Positions 16,027 through 25,208 are shown, numbered from the stretch's first letter. The stretch is 64,000 nt of DNA from Humibacillus sp. DSM 29435 (GCF_001758225.1 NZ_MAST01000034.1:283077-347076), one strand, 5' to 3'. The notes: generated by a model not told the origin, from the letters alone. A program made the numbers and translations.

Positions 16027-17295
16027 ATGAAGCCGCTGACCCGCCTGCCCGACGGCACCGTGAAGCAGGTCAGCCCGTTGACCGGCACCCAGGTCTGGAC
16101 CCTTCCCGGGCGGGCCGCGCGCCCCCTTGATGCTCCCGAGGGCGCCACCCGGCCGCTCGACCCGGCCCTGCACGATCGACACTGTGCGTTCTGCTGGGCG
16201 CGCATGCTCGAGACCACTCCCGAGATCGCCCGCGTTGTGCACGACGACCTGCACACGTGGCGGCGGCTGCGTGCCGTCGGGCCCGAGTCGCTCTGGTCGA
16301 CCACGCCGGAGTTCCGGCTGTTCCCGAACCTGTTCGAGATCCTCAGCTACGACTACTGGCACCTCTCGCACGGGTTCGAGCCGACCCCGGAGTCGCAGGC
16401 CCGACGCACGTCCTACCTCGCGGAACCGGCCGGCAGGGCCCAGCTCGAGGCGCTGGCGCGCATCCGCATGCGGGCCAGGAACGCCCCAGGATGGGATGCC
16501 GAGCCGCTGGCCGAGTCGGACGTCGACCGCGAGTCGGTCGGGCTGTTCGCCGGCAACCACCAGGTCATCGCCGCCCGCCGCCACTACCTCGACGGGGCGA
16601 CCGACGACTCTCAGCTCGCGTCGTCAGGAACCCTGACTCCCGAGGAGCACTGCCAGTACACGGCCTTCGCGGTCTCTGCCATGCATGACCTCTACCGGGG
16701 CAACCCCCATGCTCGTTACGTCGCCGTTTTCCAGAACTGGCTCCGCCCGGCAGGGGCGTCGTTCGACCATCTGCACAAGCAGATCGTCGCGATCGACGAG
16801 CTCGGGGCCCAGCTCGAGCGCGAAGCGGTCCGGGTGCAGTCCGAGCCCGATCTTTACGCGCGCTGGGGGGCCGGGTATGCCGCTGAGCAGGGCCTGGTCG
16901 TGGCCCGCACCCCCACCGCCGTCGCCTTCGCCGGGGTGGGCCACCGCTACCCGTCTCTCGAGGTGCACACCACGCGCCCCGACTGCCCACCGTGGCAGCT
17001 CGAGGGCGACGAGGTGCGCGACTTCTCCGACCTGCTGCACGCCTGTCATGCGGCCACCGGAGCTCACGTGCCGACCAACGAGGAGTGGCACCATCGCCCG
17101 CCCTCGTTCGACCTGCCGATGCCGTTGCGCGCCGTGCTCAAGTGGCGGGTGTCGACCCTGGCCGGCTTCGAGGGCGGCACCAAGATCTACGTCAACACCA
17201 TCGACCCATGGACGGTACGAGACCACACCAGCGGCCGCCTCCGAGAGCTCGCTTCACGCGGGCTGATCTCTGCGCGTGTGCAGCTCGTCAGCTAG
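16027..17295 (+). CDS. DUF4921 / GalT-like nucleotidyl transferase family protein (422 aa)
   Basis: The opening M-K-P-L-T-R-L-P-D-G-T-V-K-Q and T-Q-V-W-T-(L)-P-G-R-(A)-x-R-P segments are characteristic of actinobacterial DUF4921 proteins. Features shared with galactose-1-phosphate uridylyltransferases are visible: a C-A-F-C zinc pair near residue 58 and the histidine-triad signature F-D-H-L-H-K-Q (about residue 255), where the second His would be the nucleotidylated residue. A GTG one codon earlier is an alternative start. The family reaction is not established. It is convergent with the monooxygenase gene downstream, 22 bases apart. Confidence 0.8.
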   Translation: MKPLTRLPDGTVKQVSPLTGTQVWTLPGRAARPLDAPEGATRPLDPALHDRHCAFCWARMLETTPEIARVVHDDLHTWRRLRAVGPESLWSTTPEFRLFPNLFEILSYDYWHLSHGFEPTPESQARRTSYLAEPAGRAQLEALARIRMRARNAPGWDAEPLAESDVDRESVGLFAGNHQVIAARRHYLDGATDDSQLASSGTLTPEEHCQYTAFAVSAMHDLYRGNPHARYVAVFQNWLRPAGASFDHLHKQIVAIDELGAQLEREAVRVQSEPDLYARWGAGYAAEQGLVVARTPTAVAFAGVGHRYPSLEVHTTRPDCPPWQLEGDEVRDFSDLLHACHAATGAHVPTNEEWHHRPPSFDLPMPLRAVLKWRVSTLAGFEGGTKIYVNTIDPWTVRDHTSGRLRELASRGLISARVQLVS

Positions 17296-17317
17296 AGCCC
17301 GACCCCGTGGCCGCGGG

Positions 17318-18772
17318 TCACGACGTGAAGGCCATCGCCTCGGTGAGGTCGGCCCGGCGCAGGTCCCGCTGGTCGAGCAGATAGCTCTGGCGCATCAGCC
17401 ACGGCGCTGCGTCTCCCTGCTGGGGCAGCACCCCCTCCGATCGCCGCACGTACCCCGACGTCAGCGGGAGCAACGGGCGTCCGGTCAGACCGAGGGGAGT
17501 CTGCGGCGTCGCCGAGCGCCATCCCCGCTGCTGCATCAGTGTGAGCAGGCGGCACACGTAGCGGCTGGTGAGGTCGGCCCGTAGCGTCCACGACGCGTTG
17601 ACGTAACCGACGCACGCGGCCAGGTTCGGCACTCCCCCGAACATGGCGCCACGGTAGGTGACGAGCTCGCCGCTCTTCTGGGCCTTTCCGTCGACACTGA
17701 TGGCGATGCCGCCGGCGAACTTCAGGGTGAGGCCGGTTGCGGTCACGATGATGTCGGCGTCGAGCTCGCGGCCGGAGCCCAGCCGGATGCCGGTCGGGGT
17801 GATGCGGTCGATCGTGTCGGTCACCACGTGGGCATGACCGCCTCTGAGCGCCGTGAACAGGTCGCCGTCGGGTACGAGGCACAGTCGCTGGTCCCACGGG
17901 TCGTAGGCCGGCTGGAAGTGCTCGCGCACCACCTCGGCCGACCCGATGCCCCGCACCGCGGCCTTGGTCAGCATCGCGCGAGCGACCTTCGGCCGGCGCC
18001 GTGTCAGCTGGTAGAACGTCGAGGTGGTGGCGATGTTCTTCCAACGCGCCAGCCTCGCGGCCGCCCCGCTCGGCAGCACGGCGCGAGCGAGCTCGCTGGC
18101 GCGGTCGCGGCGGGGCAACGACGTCACCCACGTCGGGCTGCGCTGGAGCATCGTCACGTCGGCGCCGCGCTCCGCCAAGGCAGGCACGAGGGTGACCGCC
18201 GTGGCACCCGAACCGATCACGACCACCTTGCACCCTGAGACCTCCAGGTCGTCGGGCCAGAACTGTGGATGCACCACGTGGCCGGCGAACTCGTCGTGCC
18301 CGGCGAACTCCGGCGAATGACCGCGTTCGTAGTCGTAGTACCCACAGCACAGGTAGAGAAAGCCGCAGGTCACCTGCTGGCGCACCCCGCCGCGCTCGAC
18401 GGTCACGGTCCACCGGGCCTGCTCGCTCGACCAGTCGGCCGCCACGACGGAGTGACCGAACCGGATCCGCTCATCGATGCCGAACTTCGTGGCGGTGCGA
18501 ACGATGTAGTCGCGGATCTGGTCGCCGTCGGCGATCGAGTCACGGCCGTCCCACGGCTCGAAGGGGTAGCCCAGCGTCGCCATGTCGGAGTCGGACCGGA
18601 CCCCTGGGTAGCGGAACAGGTCCCACGTGCCCCCCACCGCATCCCGCGCCTCCAGCACGGCGTACGACAGGCCGGGGCACATGGTCTGCAGCCGGTAGGC
18701 CGCCCCCACCCCGGAGAGTCCCGCGCCGACCACGAGCACGTCGAGGTGTTCGCTCACCATCTCATTGTCCAC
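17318..18772 (-). CDS. EthA-like FAD-containing (Baeyer-Villiger type) monooxygenase (484 aa)
   Basis: Two Rossmann motifs are present: G-A-G-L-S-G for FAD (about 16-21) and G-S-G-A-T-A for NADPH (about 187-192). Between them is the class B monooxygenase fingerprint F-A-G-H-V-V-H-P-Q-F-W-P (about 162-173), in the H-P-Q-x-W-P form seen in EthA. Such enzymes oxygenate ketones or sulfur compounds. The GTG at 18772 is kept as start; an ATG four codons later is an equally possible start because neither has a strong ribosome site. The 186 bases upstream hold several short inverted repeats but no clear promoter. Confidence 0.9.
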   Translation of the reverse strand: MDNEMVSEHLDVLVVGAGLSGVGAAYRLQTMCPGLSYAVLEARDAVGGTWDLFRYPGVRSDSDMATLGYPFEPWDGRDSIADGDQIRDYIVRTATKFGIDERIRFGHSVVAADWSSEQARWTVTVERGGVRQQVTCGFLYLCCGYYDYERGHSPEFAGHDEFAGHVVHPQFWPDDLEVSGCKVVVIGSGATAVTLVPALAERGADVTMLQRSPTWVTSLPRRDRASELARAVLPSGAAARLARWKNIATTSTFYQLTRRRPKVARAMLTKAAVRGIGSAEVVREHFQPAYDPWDQRLCLVPDGDLFTALRGGHAHVVTDTIDRITPTGIRLGSGRELDADIIVTATGLTLKFAGGIAISVDGKAQKSGELVTYRGAMFGGVPNLAACVGYVNASWTLRADLTSRYVCRLLTLMQQRGWRSATPQTPLGLTGRPLLPLTSGYVRRSEGVLPQQGDAAPWLMRQSYLLDQRDLRRADLTEAMAFTS

Positions 18773-18958
18773 GGCTGACCCGGTGACGTGGGCCTGGGTC
18801 GCCTACCGAAGGGTAACTTCGCTCGACCCTCGGCAGGGTGACCTCCGGCGACCTGGTCCGCCGACACGAGCGCAGCAACCGCTCGCCCGCACCACGGCAC
18901 CCTGTCTCGTCACCCTTCTTCCGACGAGTCCCCGGGCTCGACCGCCAGTCCCCTCGGG

Positions 18959-20239
18959 TCAGCCGGCCCCGCTCAACAGGGCGTGCATCAGGCTGGCAGC
19001 GTGACCGGCGCCGTTCTCGTCGCGCAGCTGTTCACCGAGGTCGCGAGCCGTCGACGCCACCGTCGGTGACAGCGCCACCTCGATCGCTTGACGCAGACGC
19101 TCGGCGTCGAAGTGCTTGCGAGACAGAGGAGCCGAGCCGACGCCCAGCTCGGACACGCGACGGCCCCAGTAGGGTTGGTCGGCGATGTGCGGAACGACGA
19201 CCTGAGGGGCGCCTGCCCGCAGGGCCGCCGCTGTGGTGCCCGCACCACCGTGGTGGACCACCACAACGCAACGCGGAAAGAGCCAGTCGTGCGGCACTGT
19301 CGCAACTGCCAGTACGGTGCCGGGAAGAGGCGCCGCCCCGAGGTCGGCCCACCCGGAGCTGACGATGCCTCGTCGGCCCGCTCGGTGCAGGGCGGTGACG
19401 AAGGTTCTCACCACCCCGACCGGGTCACCGGTGGGCATCGATCCGAAGCCGAGGTAGACGGGCGGCGACCCATCGTCGACGAAGGCGCGGAGGGCCGGGT
19501 CGACGACGCCCACCTCGGACGCGTCAGACGCCGTCGGGAACCAGAAGCCCGTCTGCCGGATCGAGGCCGGCCAGTCGGGCGACGGAGGAACGACGAGAGG
19601 GCTCGCCGCGAGCAGGGTGGGGGTCCGTCTCGCGGCAGCGGCGTAACCGAACATCGTGCGACCGGGCAGACCGTGCCGGCGCCGCAACAGGTCACCGGTC
19701 GACCGCACGACGCTCCAGGCCGCCTGCGCCGCCACCCAGCTCCAGCCGAGGTTGAGCACCGACCGGGACCGGGGCTGCAGAGCGAAGGTCGACGACGCAC
19801 CGAACCCCGTCGGCCACACGGGTTGGAACGTCGCGTAGACGTGAGGGGTGCGCTGACCCCGTGTGGCCCCCGCCAGGGTCTCGACGGCGTCGAAGGTCAG
19901 CGCACTCGACACGACGGCATCCGCCGAACCGATGAGACGTTCGAGGTCGTCGGCCAGCGTCGAGGCGACGTGGCGCATCACCGTGCGCATCAGCCGCGCC
20001 TCGCGAACCTGGTTGGTGCTCGACCCGCCGAGCCATTCGCGCCCGATGTCGGACTCGATACCGCCTCGGAGGTCGAACGAGAGCGGTTCGAAGCGCAGGC
20101 CGTGCCCGACCACCAGGTCTCGGAACTCGTCGGCGGCGGCCAGCGACACGGTGTATCCGAGCCGCTGCAGCGACTCGCCCAGGGCCACGAACGGCTGCAC
20201 GTCGCCGCGCGAACCCATCCCGACGAGCAGCACCCTCAC
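18959..20239 (-). CDS. GT1-family glycosyltransferase, sterol-glucosyltransferase/MGT type (426 aa)
   Basis: The protein opens V-R-V-L-L-V-G-M-G-S-R-G-D-V-Q-P, the N-terminal signature of UGT80 and antibiotic-type GT1 enzymes. It carries the donor-binding H-H-G-G-A-G-T-T motif (about residue 322) followed by P-H-I-A-D-Q-P-Y-W. The GTG start overlaps the stop of the LLM gene as GTGA; a much longer open frame upstream is the shadow of that gene. It would transfer a sugar from a nucleotide-sugar to a lipid or hydrophobic acceptor. It is the last gene of the MarR-headed four-gene operon. Confidence 0.9.
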   Translation of the reverse strand: MRVLLVGMGSRGDVQPFVALGESLQRLGYTVSLAAADEFRDLVVGHGLRFEPLSFDLRGGIESDIGREWLGGSSTNQVREARLMRTVMRHVASTLADDLERLIGSADAVVSSALTFDAVETLAGATRGQRTPHVYATFQPVWPTGFGASSTFALQPRSRSVLNLGWSWVAAQAAWSVVRSTGDLLRRRHGLPGRTMFGYAAAARRTPTLLAASPLVVPPSPDWPASIRQTGFWFPTASDASEVGVVDPALRAFVDDGSPPVYLGFGSMPTGDPVGVVRTFVTALHRAGRRGIVSSGWADLGAAPLPGTVLAVATVPHDWLFPRCVVVVHHGGAGTTAAALRAGAPQVVVPHIADQPYWGRRVSELGVGSAPLSRKHFDAERLRQAIEVALSPTVASTARDLGEQLRDENGAGHAASLMHALLSGAG

Positions 20240-21264
20240 TCGAGCAGCTCGCGCACCCGGGGCGCGACCTCCTCGGCGTACAGACGGATGCATTCCATCC
20301 GCTGTTCGTGCGGCAGCGTGCCGAAGGAGTACTTGAGCTGGAAGCGCGAGATGCCAAGGGAGCGAGCGGTATCGGCGATCTTGGTCGCCACCGTCTCGGG
20401 TGAGCCGCAGTAGACAGCCCCTTCCGGCCCGAGCTGCGCCCGCGCCTGACCCTCGCCCATCGGCGCCCACCCGCGCTCGCGCCCCAGCCTGTTCATGAAC
20501 GGGATGAAGTGCGGTAGAAACTGCTCGACCGCCTGCTCGTCGGTGGCGGCGACGTAACCGGGAGAGTGCACCCCGATCGGCAGCTCGGGCCGGCCCATCT
20601 CGGTGAGGGCGCGGCGGTACAGGTCGGCCAGCGGCACGAACTGCTTGGACGATCCTCCGATGATCGCGATGACGATCGGGAAGCCGTAGTGCGCCGCTCG
20701 AACCACCGACTGCGGGGTTCCTCCCACCCCGACCCATGTGCGCAGCCGGCCCGACTCCGTCGCCGGCACCACGCCGGTGACCTCGACGGGCGGGCGGAAC
20801 GTGCCACTCCACGACACCGGCCCCTCGGTCAGCACCGCCGCCAACAGGTCGAGCTTCTCGGAGAACAGGGTCTCGTACTGCTGCAGGTCGAGGCCGAACA
20901 ACGGAAAGGACTCGACGAAAGAGCCTCTGCCGACGGTGATCTCGGCGCGACCGTGGCTGAGGGCGTCGAGCGTCGAGAAGCGCTGGAACACCCGGATCGG
21001 GTCTTCCGAGCTGAGCACGGTGACCGACGTGCCGAGCGTGATCCGCTCTGTGCGGGCGGCGAGCGCGGCGAGCACGATGTCGGGCGCGCTGATCGCGAAG
21101 TCGGGGCGGTGGTGCTCGCCGATGCCGAAGAAGTCGAGGCCGAGCCGTTCGGCCAGCTCACCCTCGGCCAGCACCTCGCGGATGACGACGGCGGGATGCA
21201 GCGGCGTGCCGCCGGTGTCGTTCGCGACGTCTCCGAAGGTGTCGAGGCCGAGTTCGAGGGTCAT
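20236..21264 (-). CDS. LLM-class flavin-dependent oxidoreductase (342 aa)
   Basis: The luciferase-like fold is shown by L-G-L-D-F-F-G-I-G-E-H-H near residue 45, the R-I-T-L-G-T-S-V-T-V-L-S segment, G-R-A-E-I-T-V-G-R-G-S-F, and a C-terminal Y-C-G-S-P-E-T-V-A-T-K-I. It would use reduced FMN (or F420) on an unknown substrate. The ATG at 21264 overlaps the upstream stop as ATGA, and the product ends four bases into the glycosyltransferase start. An upstream extension of 60 codons is Arg/Pro-rich shadow of the neighbouring gene and is rejected. Confidence 0.88.
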   Translation of the reverse strand: MTLELGLDTFGDVANDTGGTPLHPAVVIREVLAEGELAERLGLDFFGIGEHHRPDFAISAPDIVLAALAARTERITLGTSVTVLSSEDPIRVFQRFSTLDALSHGRAEITVGRGSFVESFPLFGLDLQQYETLFSEKLDLLAAVLTEGPVSWSGTFRPPVEVTGVVPATESGRLRTWVGVGGTPQSVVRAAHYGFPIVIAIIGGSSKQFVPLADLYRRALTEMGRPELPIGVHSPGYVAATDEQAVEQFLPHFIPFMNRLGRERGWAPMGEGQARAQLGPEGAVYCGSPETVATKIADTARSLGISRFQLKYSFGTLPHEQRMECIRLYAEEVAPRVRELLE

Positions 21265-21830
21265 GCCCCCATCGTAGGGAGGTCGGGGTCGGCGCCGAGC
21301 GTCCACACCCGGCGCTCCACGGGGTTCCAGCGGCGTAGCGAGGTGATCGCCCCCTCGAGCTCGTCCAGACGTCCCAGGGCATCGAGCACCGCACCCAGCT
21401 GGCCACGGTCGACGCCCCGCGCCAGGGTCACGTGCGGGGTCCAACGGCCGGGCAGTACGAGGTCCGACACGCCCTCACCGCCGGCCATGAGGGCCGCGAC
21501 GGCCGCCTGGAGCCTCATCAGCGGCTCGCTCGGCACGACGAGATGGGCCACGACGAGCCGGCGACCGCCGAGCAGCACCAGCGGGCCGAGGCGGCACGCC
21601 AGCGGCAGCCCCGACCCCGGGTCGCCGGCGAGGTCGACGAGCGTCTCTTCCACGTCGGCGGGCACACGCTCGGCCACCGACAGGGTCAGGTGCGGAGAGT
21701 TCGACTGGCCGCGGTGACTCGCCTGGCTCGGCAGGCCCGCCTCGGCGAGCACCGCCCACCGGCGGCGCACCTCAACGTCGGTGGCCTCGTCGAAGACCCC
21801 CTCGACCGACTGTCTCGGCGACACGCTCAC
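21261..21830 (-). CDS. 2'-5' RNA ligase-like 2H phosphoesterase (189 aa)
   Basis: Two H-x-T motifs define the 2H phosphoesterase family: S-P-H-L-T-L-S-V (about residue 42) and T-P-H-V-T-L-A-R (about 125). Their spacing and the total length are typical of bacterial LigT-like proteins, which act on cyclic phosphate or 2'-5' linkages; the physiological role is usually unknown. The GTG start overlaps the MarR stop as GTGA. A longer frame to 22175 reads through the MarR gene out of frame and is not real. Confidence 0.82.
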   Translation of the reverse strand: MSVSPRQSVEGVFDEATDVEVRRRWAVLAEAGLPSQASHRGQSNSPHLTLSVAERVPADVEETLVDLAGDPGSGLPLACRLGPLVLLGGRRLVVAHLVVPSEPLMRLQAAVAALMAGGEGVSDLVLPGRWTPHVTLARGVDRGQLGAVLDALGRLDELEGAITSLRRWNPVERRVWTLGADPDLPTMGA

Positions 21831-22285
21831 CGGTCGAGGGTGGCCAGCATCCGGGCCAGCGACCGTCGCTCGGATGCCGTGAGGTCGCCGAAGAAGTGCT
21901 CGGCGTCGGCGCGTCGGGCCGCGTCGACCTGCGCCAGCACGGCCTCCCCCTGCGGCGTGAGGCGCACGGTCATGGCCCGTCGGTCGTCGGGGTCGGGCTC
22001 GCGGTCGACCAGGCCCCGCCCCTCGAGACGGTCGATGACGTCGGTGGCCGAACGGGGCGCGATGCGCAGGTGCTCGGCGACGACACCCAACCTCGTCGGT
22101 CCGTGACGCCCGACGACCCGCAGCGCGCGTCCGTCGTGGGGCGAGAGGTCGACCGGCCCGAGACCCACCGACCACCGACGACGCAGGGCCCGCGCCGCTC
22201 CCATCAGCAGCTCGTCGAGAGCCGGCTCCGCGGCGGCCACCGGCTGGGGCGTGACGTCATCGGCAGGGGGCATGCCCCGCAGCAT
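21827..22285 (-). CDS. MarR-family transcriptional regulator (152 aa)
   Basis: The winged-helix shows as R-L-G-V-V-A-E-H-L-R-I-A-P-R-S-A-T-D-V-I-D-R-L-E (recognition helix), followed by the MarR signature D-P-D-D-R-R-A-M-T-V-R-L-T and an E-A-V-L helix. It is divergent from an ABC exporter, with palindromic half-sites between the two, so it is very likely autorepressed and controls the exporter. ATG codons at 22285 and 22273 are both possible starts. It heads a chain of four genes each joined by a four-base overlap. Confidence 0.9.
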   Translation of the reverse strand: MLRGMPPADDVTPQPVAAAEPALDELLMGAARALRRRWSVGLGPVDLSPHDGRALRVVGRHGPTRLGVVAEHLRIAPRSATDVIDRLEGRGLVDREPDPDDRRAMTVRLTPQGEAVLAQVDAARRADAEHFFGDLTASERRSLARMLATLDR

Positions 22286-22304
22286 ACGGCTCGAGTTGCA
22301 CCTC

Positions 22305-22328
22305 TACCTCATTGTGAGGTAACCTCAC
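22305..22328. promoter_or_regulatory. MarR operator with three alternating half-sites
   Basis: TACCTCA-TTG-TGAGGTA (22305-22321) is a perfect inverted repeat. It overlaps a second one, GTGAGGT-A-ACCTCAC (22314-22328). Three half-sites ACCTCA / TGAGGT / ACCTCA thus alternate within 24 bases in the divergent promoter region. It lies 34 bases before the ABC exporter start and 19 bases from the MarR start. Confidence 0.8.
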
Positions 22329-22362
22329 CATCATGAACTGGACAACAGAGATGGAGTAAACC

Positions 22363-24240
22363 TTGACAGCCACCACCGAAACCCGAGGCGCCGGCCCCCG
22401 TTCCAGCGGCGGAACCCGCGGCATTCCCGGCCCCGCCAAGATCGACCCCCGAGACCGCGCTCAGCTCGACGAGTCACCGGTGTCGATGCGCCGCGTCGTC
22501 GCGCTGTTTCGCCCCCATCGCCGCACGGTGGCCATCGTCACCGCGACGGTCGTTCTCATCTCGGTCATCTCGATGGCCAGCCCCTTCCTGCTGCGCGCGG
22601 TCATCGACGACGCTCTGCCCCACCAGAACGTCAGCCTGCTGCTCTGGGCGGTGGGCGGCATGCTCGCCGTCACCGTCATCACCTCGCTGCTCGGCGTCGT
22701 GCAGACCTGGCTGACCACCGCCGTCGGCCAGCGCGTCATGCACGGCCTGCGCACCGACGTCTTTCGCCACCTGCAGCGCCAGTCGATCGCCTTCTTCACC
22801 CGCACCCGCAGCGGTGAGGTGCAGTCACGCCTCACCAACGACATCAGCGGCGTGCAGTCGGTCATCACCTCGACCGCCACGTCGATCGCGAGCAACGTCA
22901 CCACCGCCATCGCCACGATCGTCGCCATGGTCGCGCTCAGCCCGCGCCTGTCCCTGCTCTCGTTGTTCGTCATCCCGCCGGCGATCTGGATGACCCGCCG
23001 GGTCGCCCTGCTGCGGCGCGACATCACCTCGACCTTGCAACGGCGCCTCGCCGACCTGCAGAGCCAGGTCGAGGAAGGGCTCAGCGTCAGCGGCGCCACG
23101 CTCATCAAGACCCTCGGAGCGGGCCCGGCCACGGCCGACCGTTTCACCGCCATCTCTGGCGACCTCATCGACCTCGAGCTGCGCTCGCAGCTGGCCGGGC
23201 GCTGGCGGCTGGCCACGATGCAGATCATCTTCGCCGCCATCCCCGCCCTCATCTACCTCGCGGCCGGCTTCCCCGCCACCTCGGGCGGCATGACCATCGG
23301 CACCCTCATCGCGTTCACCACGCTGCAGGCCGGCATCTTCCGCCCCCTCATGGGCCTGCTCAACGTCGGCGCCCAGTGGGTCACCTCGATGGCCCTGTTC
23401 AGCCGCATCTTCGGCTACCTCGACCTCCCCGTCGACGTCGCACCGCCCGCCCACCCCGTGGCGGTCGACCCCGACCGCATGCGTGGCGACGTGCGTTTCG
23501 AGAGCGTGCGCTTCAGCTATGAGCCGGATGCCGCCGAGCCGCGGTTCGCCGTCGACGACGTCACGCTCGAGGTTCCCGCCGGCACCACCCTGGCCCTCGT
23601 CGGCGAGACCGGCTCGGGCAAGTCGACCCTCGCCGGCCTGCTCTCCCGACTGCACGACCCGAGCAGCGGCCGGGTCACCATCGACGGGATCGACCTACGC
23701 GACCTGGCACCCGAAGACCTCGCCCGCATCGTCGGCGTCGTGTCGCAGGACACCTACCTCGTGCACGCCTCGATCCTCGACAACCTGCTGCTGGCCGCTC
23801 CCGAGGCCGGCGAGCCCGAACTGTGGCAGGCCCTGGAGGCCGCGCAGGTGTCCGAGCTCGTGACCGGGTTGCCTGACCAGCTCGACACCCTCGTGGGTGC
23901 CCGCGGCCACCGGTTCTCCGGGGGCGAGAAGCAGCGCCTGGCCATCGCTCGAACCCTGCTGCGTAACCCGCGGGTGCTCATCCTCGACGAGGCGACGAGC
24001 GCCCTCGACAACGAGACCGAGCGTGAGCTGCAGACCGCGATCGACCGGCTGATGGCCGGCCGCACGACCCTGACCATCGCGCACCGGCTCTCCACGATCC
24101 GTGCTGCGGAGCAGATCGCGGTGCTGGGTGAGGGCCACGTCGTCGAGCTCGGCCACCACGACGAGCTGATGGTCCAGGCCGGCCGCTACGCCCGCCTCTC
24201 GGCCGCTCGTTCCGAGCCGTCGGCCCTCACGGCCGCCTGA
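22363..24240 (+). CDS. ABC exporter, fused permease and ATPase (625 aa)
   Basis: Six membrane helices (about 45-320) precede an ATPase with Walker A G-E-T-G-S-G-K-S (about 414-421), signature F-S-G-G-E-K-Q-R-L (about 517), Walker B V-L-I-L-D-E-A-T (about 537) and H-loop A-H-R-L-S. This is a type IV (MsbA/LmrA-like) half-transporter that exports lipids or drugs as a homodimer. The start is a TTG with GGAG six bases upstream. An eight-codon frame (22333-22359) ends three bases before it and could act as a leader peptide. The divergent MarR gene and shared operator suggest substrate-induced efflux. Confidence 0.93.
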   Translation: MTATTETRGAGPRSSGGTRGIPGPAKIDPRDRAQLDESPVSMRRVVALFRPHRRTVAIVTATVVLISVISMASPFLLRAVIDDALPHQNVSLLLWAVGGMLAVTVITSLLGVVQTWLTTAVGQRVMHGLRTDVFRHLQRQSIAFFTRTRSGEVQSRLTNDISGVQSVITSTATSIASNVTTAIATIVAMVALSPRLSLLSLFVIPPAIWMTRRVALLRRDITSTLQRRLADLQSQVEEGLSVSGATLIKTLGAGPATADRFTAISGDLIDLELRSQLAGRWRLATMQIIFAAIPALIYLAAGFPATSGGMTIGTLIAFTTLQAGIFRPLMGLLNVGAQWVTSMALFSRIFGYLDLPVDVAPPAHPVAVDPDRMRGDVRFESVRFSYEPDAAEPRFAVDDVTLEVPAGTTLALVGETGSGKSTLAGLLSRLHDPSSGRVTIDGIDLRDLAPEDLARIVGVVSQDTYLVHASILDNLLLAAPEAGEPELWQALEAAQVSELVTGLPDQLDTLVGARGHRFSGGEKQRLAIARTLLRNPRVLILDEATSALDNETERELQTAIDRLMAGRTTLTIAHRLSTIRAAEQIAVLGEGHVVELGHHDELMVQAGRYARLSAARSEPSALTAA

Positions 24241-24339
24241 CCCGCCGCGACCCAGGCGATATCCGCGCTTTCGTGCAGGAGCGTCGGTTTTCCCGGGCCT
24301 CCTGCGGCCACAAGACGGTTACGGAATGCTCGTTCGCCA

Positions 24340-24365
24340 GACAACGAGTTGCGGTCGGTTGTCTA
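24340..24365. repeat. Inverted repeat upstream of LamG-like gene
   Basis: Arms AGACAAC and GTTGTCT flank a 12-base centre, about 54 bases before the next start. It could be the ABC-gene terminator or a regulator site for the secreted protein; no T-run follows. Confidence 0.4.
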
Positions 24366-24418
24366 GTGACGTATAACCGGCCGGCTAGCGCCGGGGCAAG
24401 CGACACAACGGGGGAACC

Positions 24419-25132
24419 ATGAGAACACGCACCTTGGCATCGCTCGGCGCCGGCATCGTCGTGGCGGGCACCTGTCTACTCAGCACTCCGGCTCAGGCCG
24501 ACACCGACGGCACGATCGCGTTCTGGGACATGAGCGAGCCGGCGGGTTCGACCGTGCTCGTCGACCAGAGCGGCCATGGTGTCAACGGCGCCATCGGCAG
24601 CGGCATCCAGCTCGGAAAGCTCGACCGGTCCACCGGCACGACCTTCTTCAAATGGCCGTTCGCAAAACCGAACACCACCCCGGCCGACGCCCCTCGGCTC
24701 ATCCGGGTCACTGACCCCAGAACCAACCCCGGCACGGCCGACTTCACGGTGGGGATGCGCTATCGCACCACGCAGAACTTCGGCAACGTCATGCAGAAGG
24801 GCCAGAACGGCAACAAGGGCGGCTACTGGAAGATCGAGATCCCGAAGGGTCACGCCACCTGCCTGTTCAAGGGGCAGAGCGGATCGGTGCTCGTCAACTC
24901 CAGCATCATCCTCAACGACGGACAGTGGCACACGATCGTCTGCAGCCGAACCTCCACCGGCGCGACCATGGTCATCGACGGCACCACGACGCGCCACAAG
25001 TCGGGCTTCGCCGGCAACATCTCCAACAACGTCCCCATGACCATCGGCGGCAAGAGCAACTGCGACCAGGTGACGATCACCTGCGACTTCTTCACCGGCG
25101 ACATCGACTGGATCAAGCTCAGCACGCCGTGA
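24419..25132 (+). CDS. Secreted LamG/concanavalin-A-like protein (237 aa)
   Basis: GGGGGAA lies just before the ATG. A signal peptide is clear (R-T-R-T start, hydrophobic core, cleavage near A-Q-A-D). The mature part begins T-I-A-F-W-D-M-S-E-P-A-G, a typical LamG/laminin-G-like opening. It ends with F-T-G-D-I-D-W-I-K-L, also typical of this fold. Four Cys residues in the mature chain may form disulfides. No catalytic residues are recognised, so a carbohydrate-binding role is more likely than a hydrolase. It stands alone between the exporter and PH-domain genes. Confidence 0.75.
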   Translation: MRTRTLASLGAGIVVAGTCLLSTPAQADTDGTIAFWDMSEPAGSTVLVDQSGHGVNGAIGSGIQLGKLDRSTGTTFFKWPFAKPNTTPADAPRLIRVTDPRTNPGTADFTVGMRYRTTQNFGNVMQKGQNGNKGGYWKIEIPKGHATCLFKGQSGSVLVNSSIILNDGQWHTIVCSRTSTGATMVIDGTTTRHKSGFAGNISNNVPMTIGGKSNCDQVTITCDFFTGDIDWIKLSTP

Positions 25133-25208
25133 CGCCCCCTCGCAAGTAGGACGTGCGGCCGCACCCCTCGCGACCTGACCAGGCTCGCGGGTGTGACACC
25201 GTGTGCCC

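Noticed and set aside
21261..22175. N-terminally extended 304-codon version of the 2H phosphoesterase
   Set aside because: The first 115 codons read through the MarR gene out of frame; the GTG coupled to the MarR stop gives the normal family length.
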